DNA of 64,000 bases, taken from assembly GCF_051020985.1 (NCBI RefSeq), contig NC_134999.1, positions 12,157,660 to 12,221,659 of the forward strand. Reading direction: 5' to 3'. The position numbers were made by a program, and so were the translations under genes. Origin of the DNA: Nomia melanderi (lineage: Eukaryota > Arthropoda > Insecta > Hymenoptera > Halictidae). The notes below the pieces were generated by a model that searched no databases, was not told where the DNA came from, and saw only the letters and a list, made by a program, of their open reading frames with translations. This document shows positions 63,553 to 64,000 of the stretch, one piece after another; position 1 is the first letter of the stretch, and the number at the start of each line of letters is the position of its first letter.

Positions 63553-64000
63553 CTGTAACAAATAACCTTTATTTATATTTTGTACAAAACCATAAAAAAT
63601 AGTAAACTTTAATATAAGGAACATAATAAATAATCTATTGATAATAAAAAATATGCTAAACACTACAATAAAAGAGAATGAATTTCAAACACCGAATACT
63701 TCGATTTCATCTTGATTTTAATCTGTAAAGAAATTGATGTAGCACTACGCAAAGTGAATTGTAAACTAATTGAAGTCTCAATGGATGCATTCTTAGAGTT
63801 TCTACAGAAATGTTAAAATGTCAGTTTGATTGCACGGTAGTTCCAGCGTTCAGTCATAAAAAGTAGTGGGTGTTTTTCTGGTCCCCCTAACACATAGCCT
63901 CGACGTTCAAGTGATCTTGAGCGTTTCGGAAAACTTTTATCTAGGTGAAAACTCGGTGTGCTACGGGTATCAGTTTAACACCGTTCCCGAAGCCTGTGTA
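63553..64000. other. Intron or upstream region of ROR, containing a family-B element fragment
   Basis: The 63552 exon begins after a good acceptor, so this is intronic. Bases about 63725-63853 align with the right part of the 52226-52440 element, ending GGTAGTTCCAGCGTT. The left end is missing. Confidence 0.55.

Overview
This looks like an insect chromosome window, most likely hymenopteran (bee- or ant-like). That is inferred from the overall AT-richness, short GT-AG introns, insect-type gene set, an ionotropic-receptor locus and many short TTAA-ended repeats. I could not run a search, so the species is not named. All gene models were built by eye from splice sites and reading-frame phase.

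Bases 1-13,778 hold no intact gene that I can defend. They are richer in CpG than the rest and carry GA, AAG, CA and TACA microsatellites. They also hold a broken protein-coding remnant (about 1,905-2,708, minus), a perfect 10-bp minisatellite (11,321-11,865) and a nested pair of short transposon-like elements (about 12,585-12,930).

Bases 13,779-49,567 form a dense gene block: CMTR1 (mRNA cap methyltransferase, +), NUDCD1 (-), a BOD1/BOD1L protein (+), mitoferrin (+), an SPMIP1-like sperm/ciliary protein (+), a C6orf163-like coiled-coil protein (-), SUV3 mitochondrial helicase (+), a THAP-domain protein (-) and mitochondrial ribosomal protein L45 (+). Several are head-to-head (NUDCD1/BOD1, C6orf163-like/SUV3, THAP/mRpL45) or tail-to-tail (CMTR1/NUDCD1, SPMIP1-like/C6orf163-like, SUV3/THAP). 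Three products act in mitochondria: mitoferrin (iron import), SUV3 (RNA turnover) and mL45 (translation). Two are probable cilium/sperm proteins.

Bases about 49,575-57,000 are an ionotropic receptor (IR) graveyard on the minus strand. One IR locus keeps most of its channel exons but has a frameshift and two junctions without a usable donor. A second, much shorter relic lies antisense to the 3' end of mRpL45. At least six short inverted-repeat elements are scattered through it, two of them near-identical copies in opposite orientation.

Bases 59,054-63,552 carry most of a ROR-family receptor tyrosine kinase (minus). It has a Frizzled-type cysteine-rich domain (CRD) with an unusual insertion, a kringle, a transmembrane segment and a kinase domain. 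Its 5' exons lie outside the window. I see no new defence or biosynthetic system; the most unusual items are the IR decay, the element families and the perfect minisatellite.
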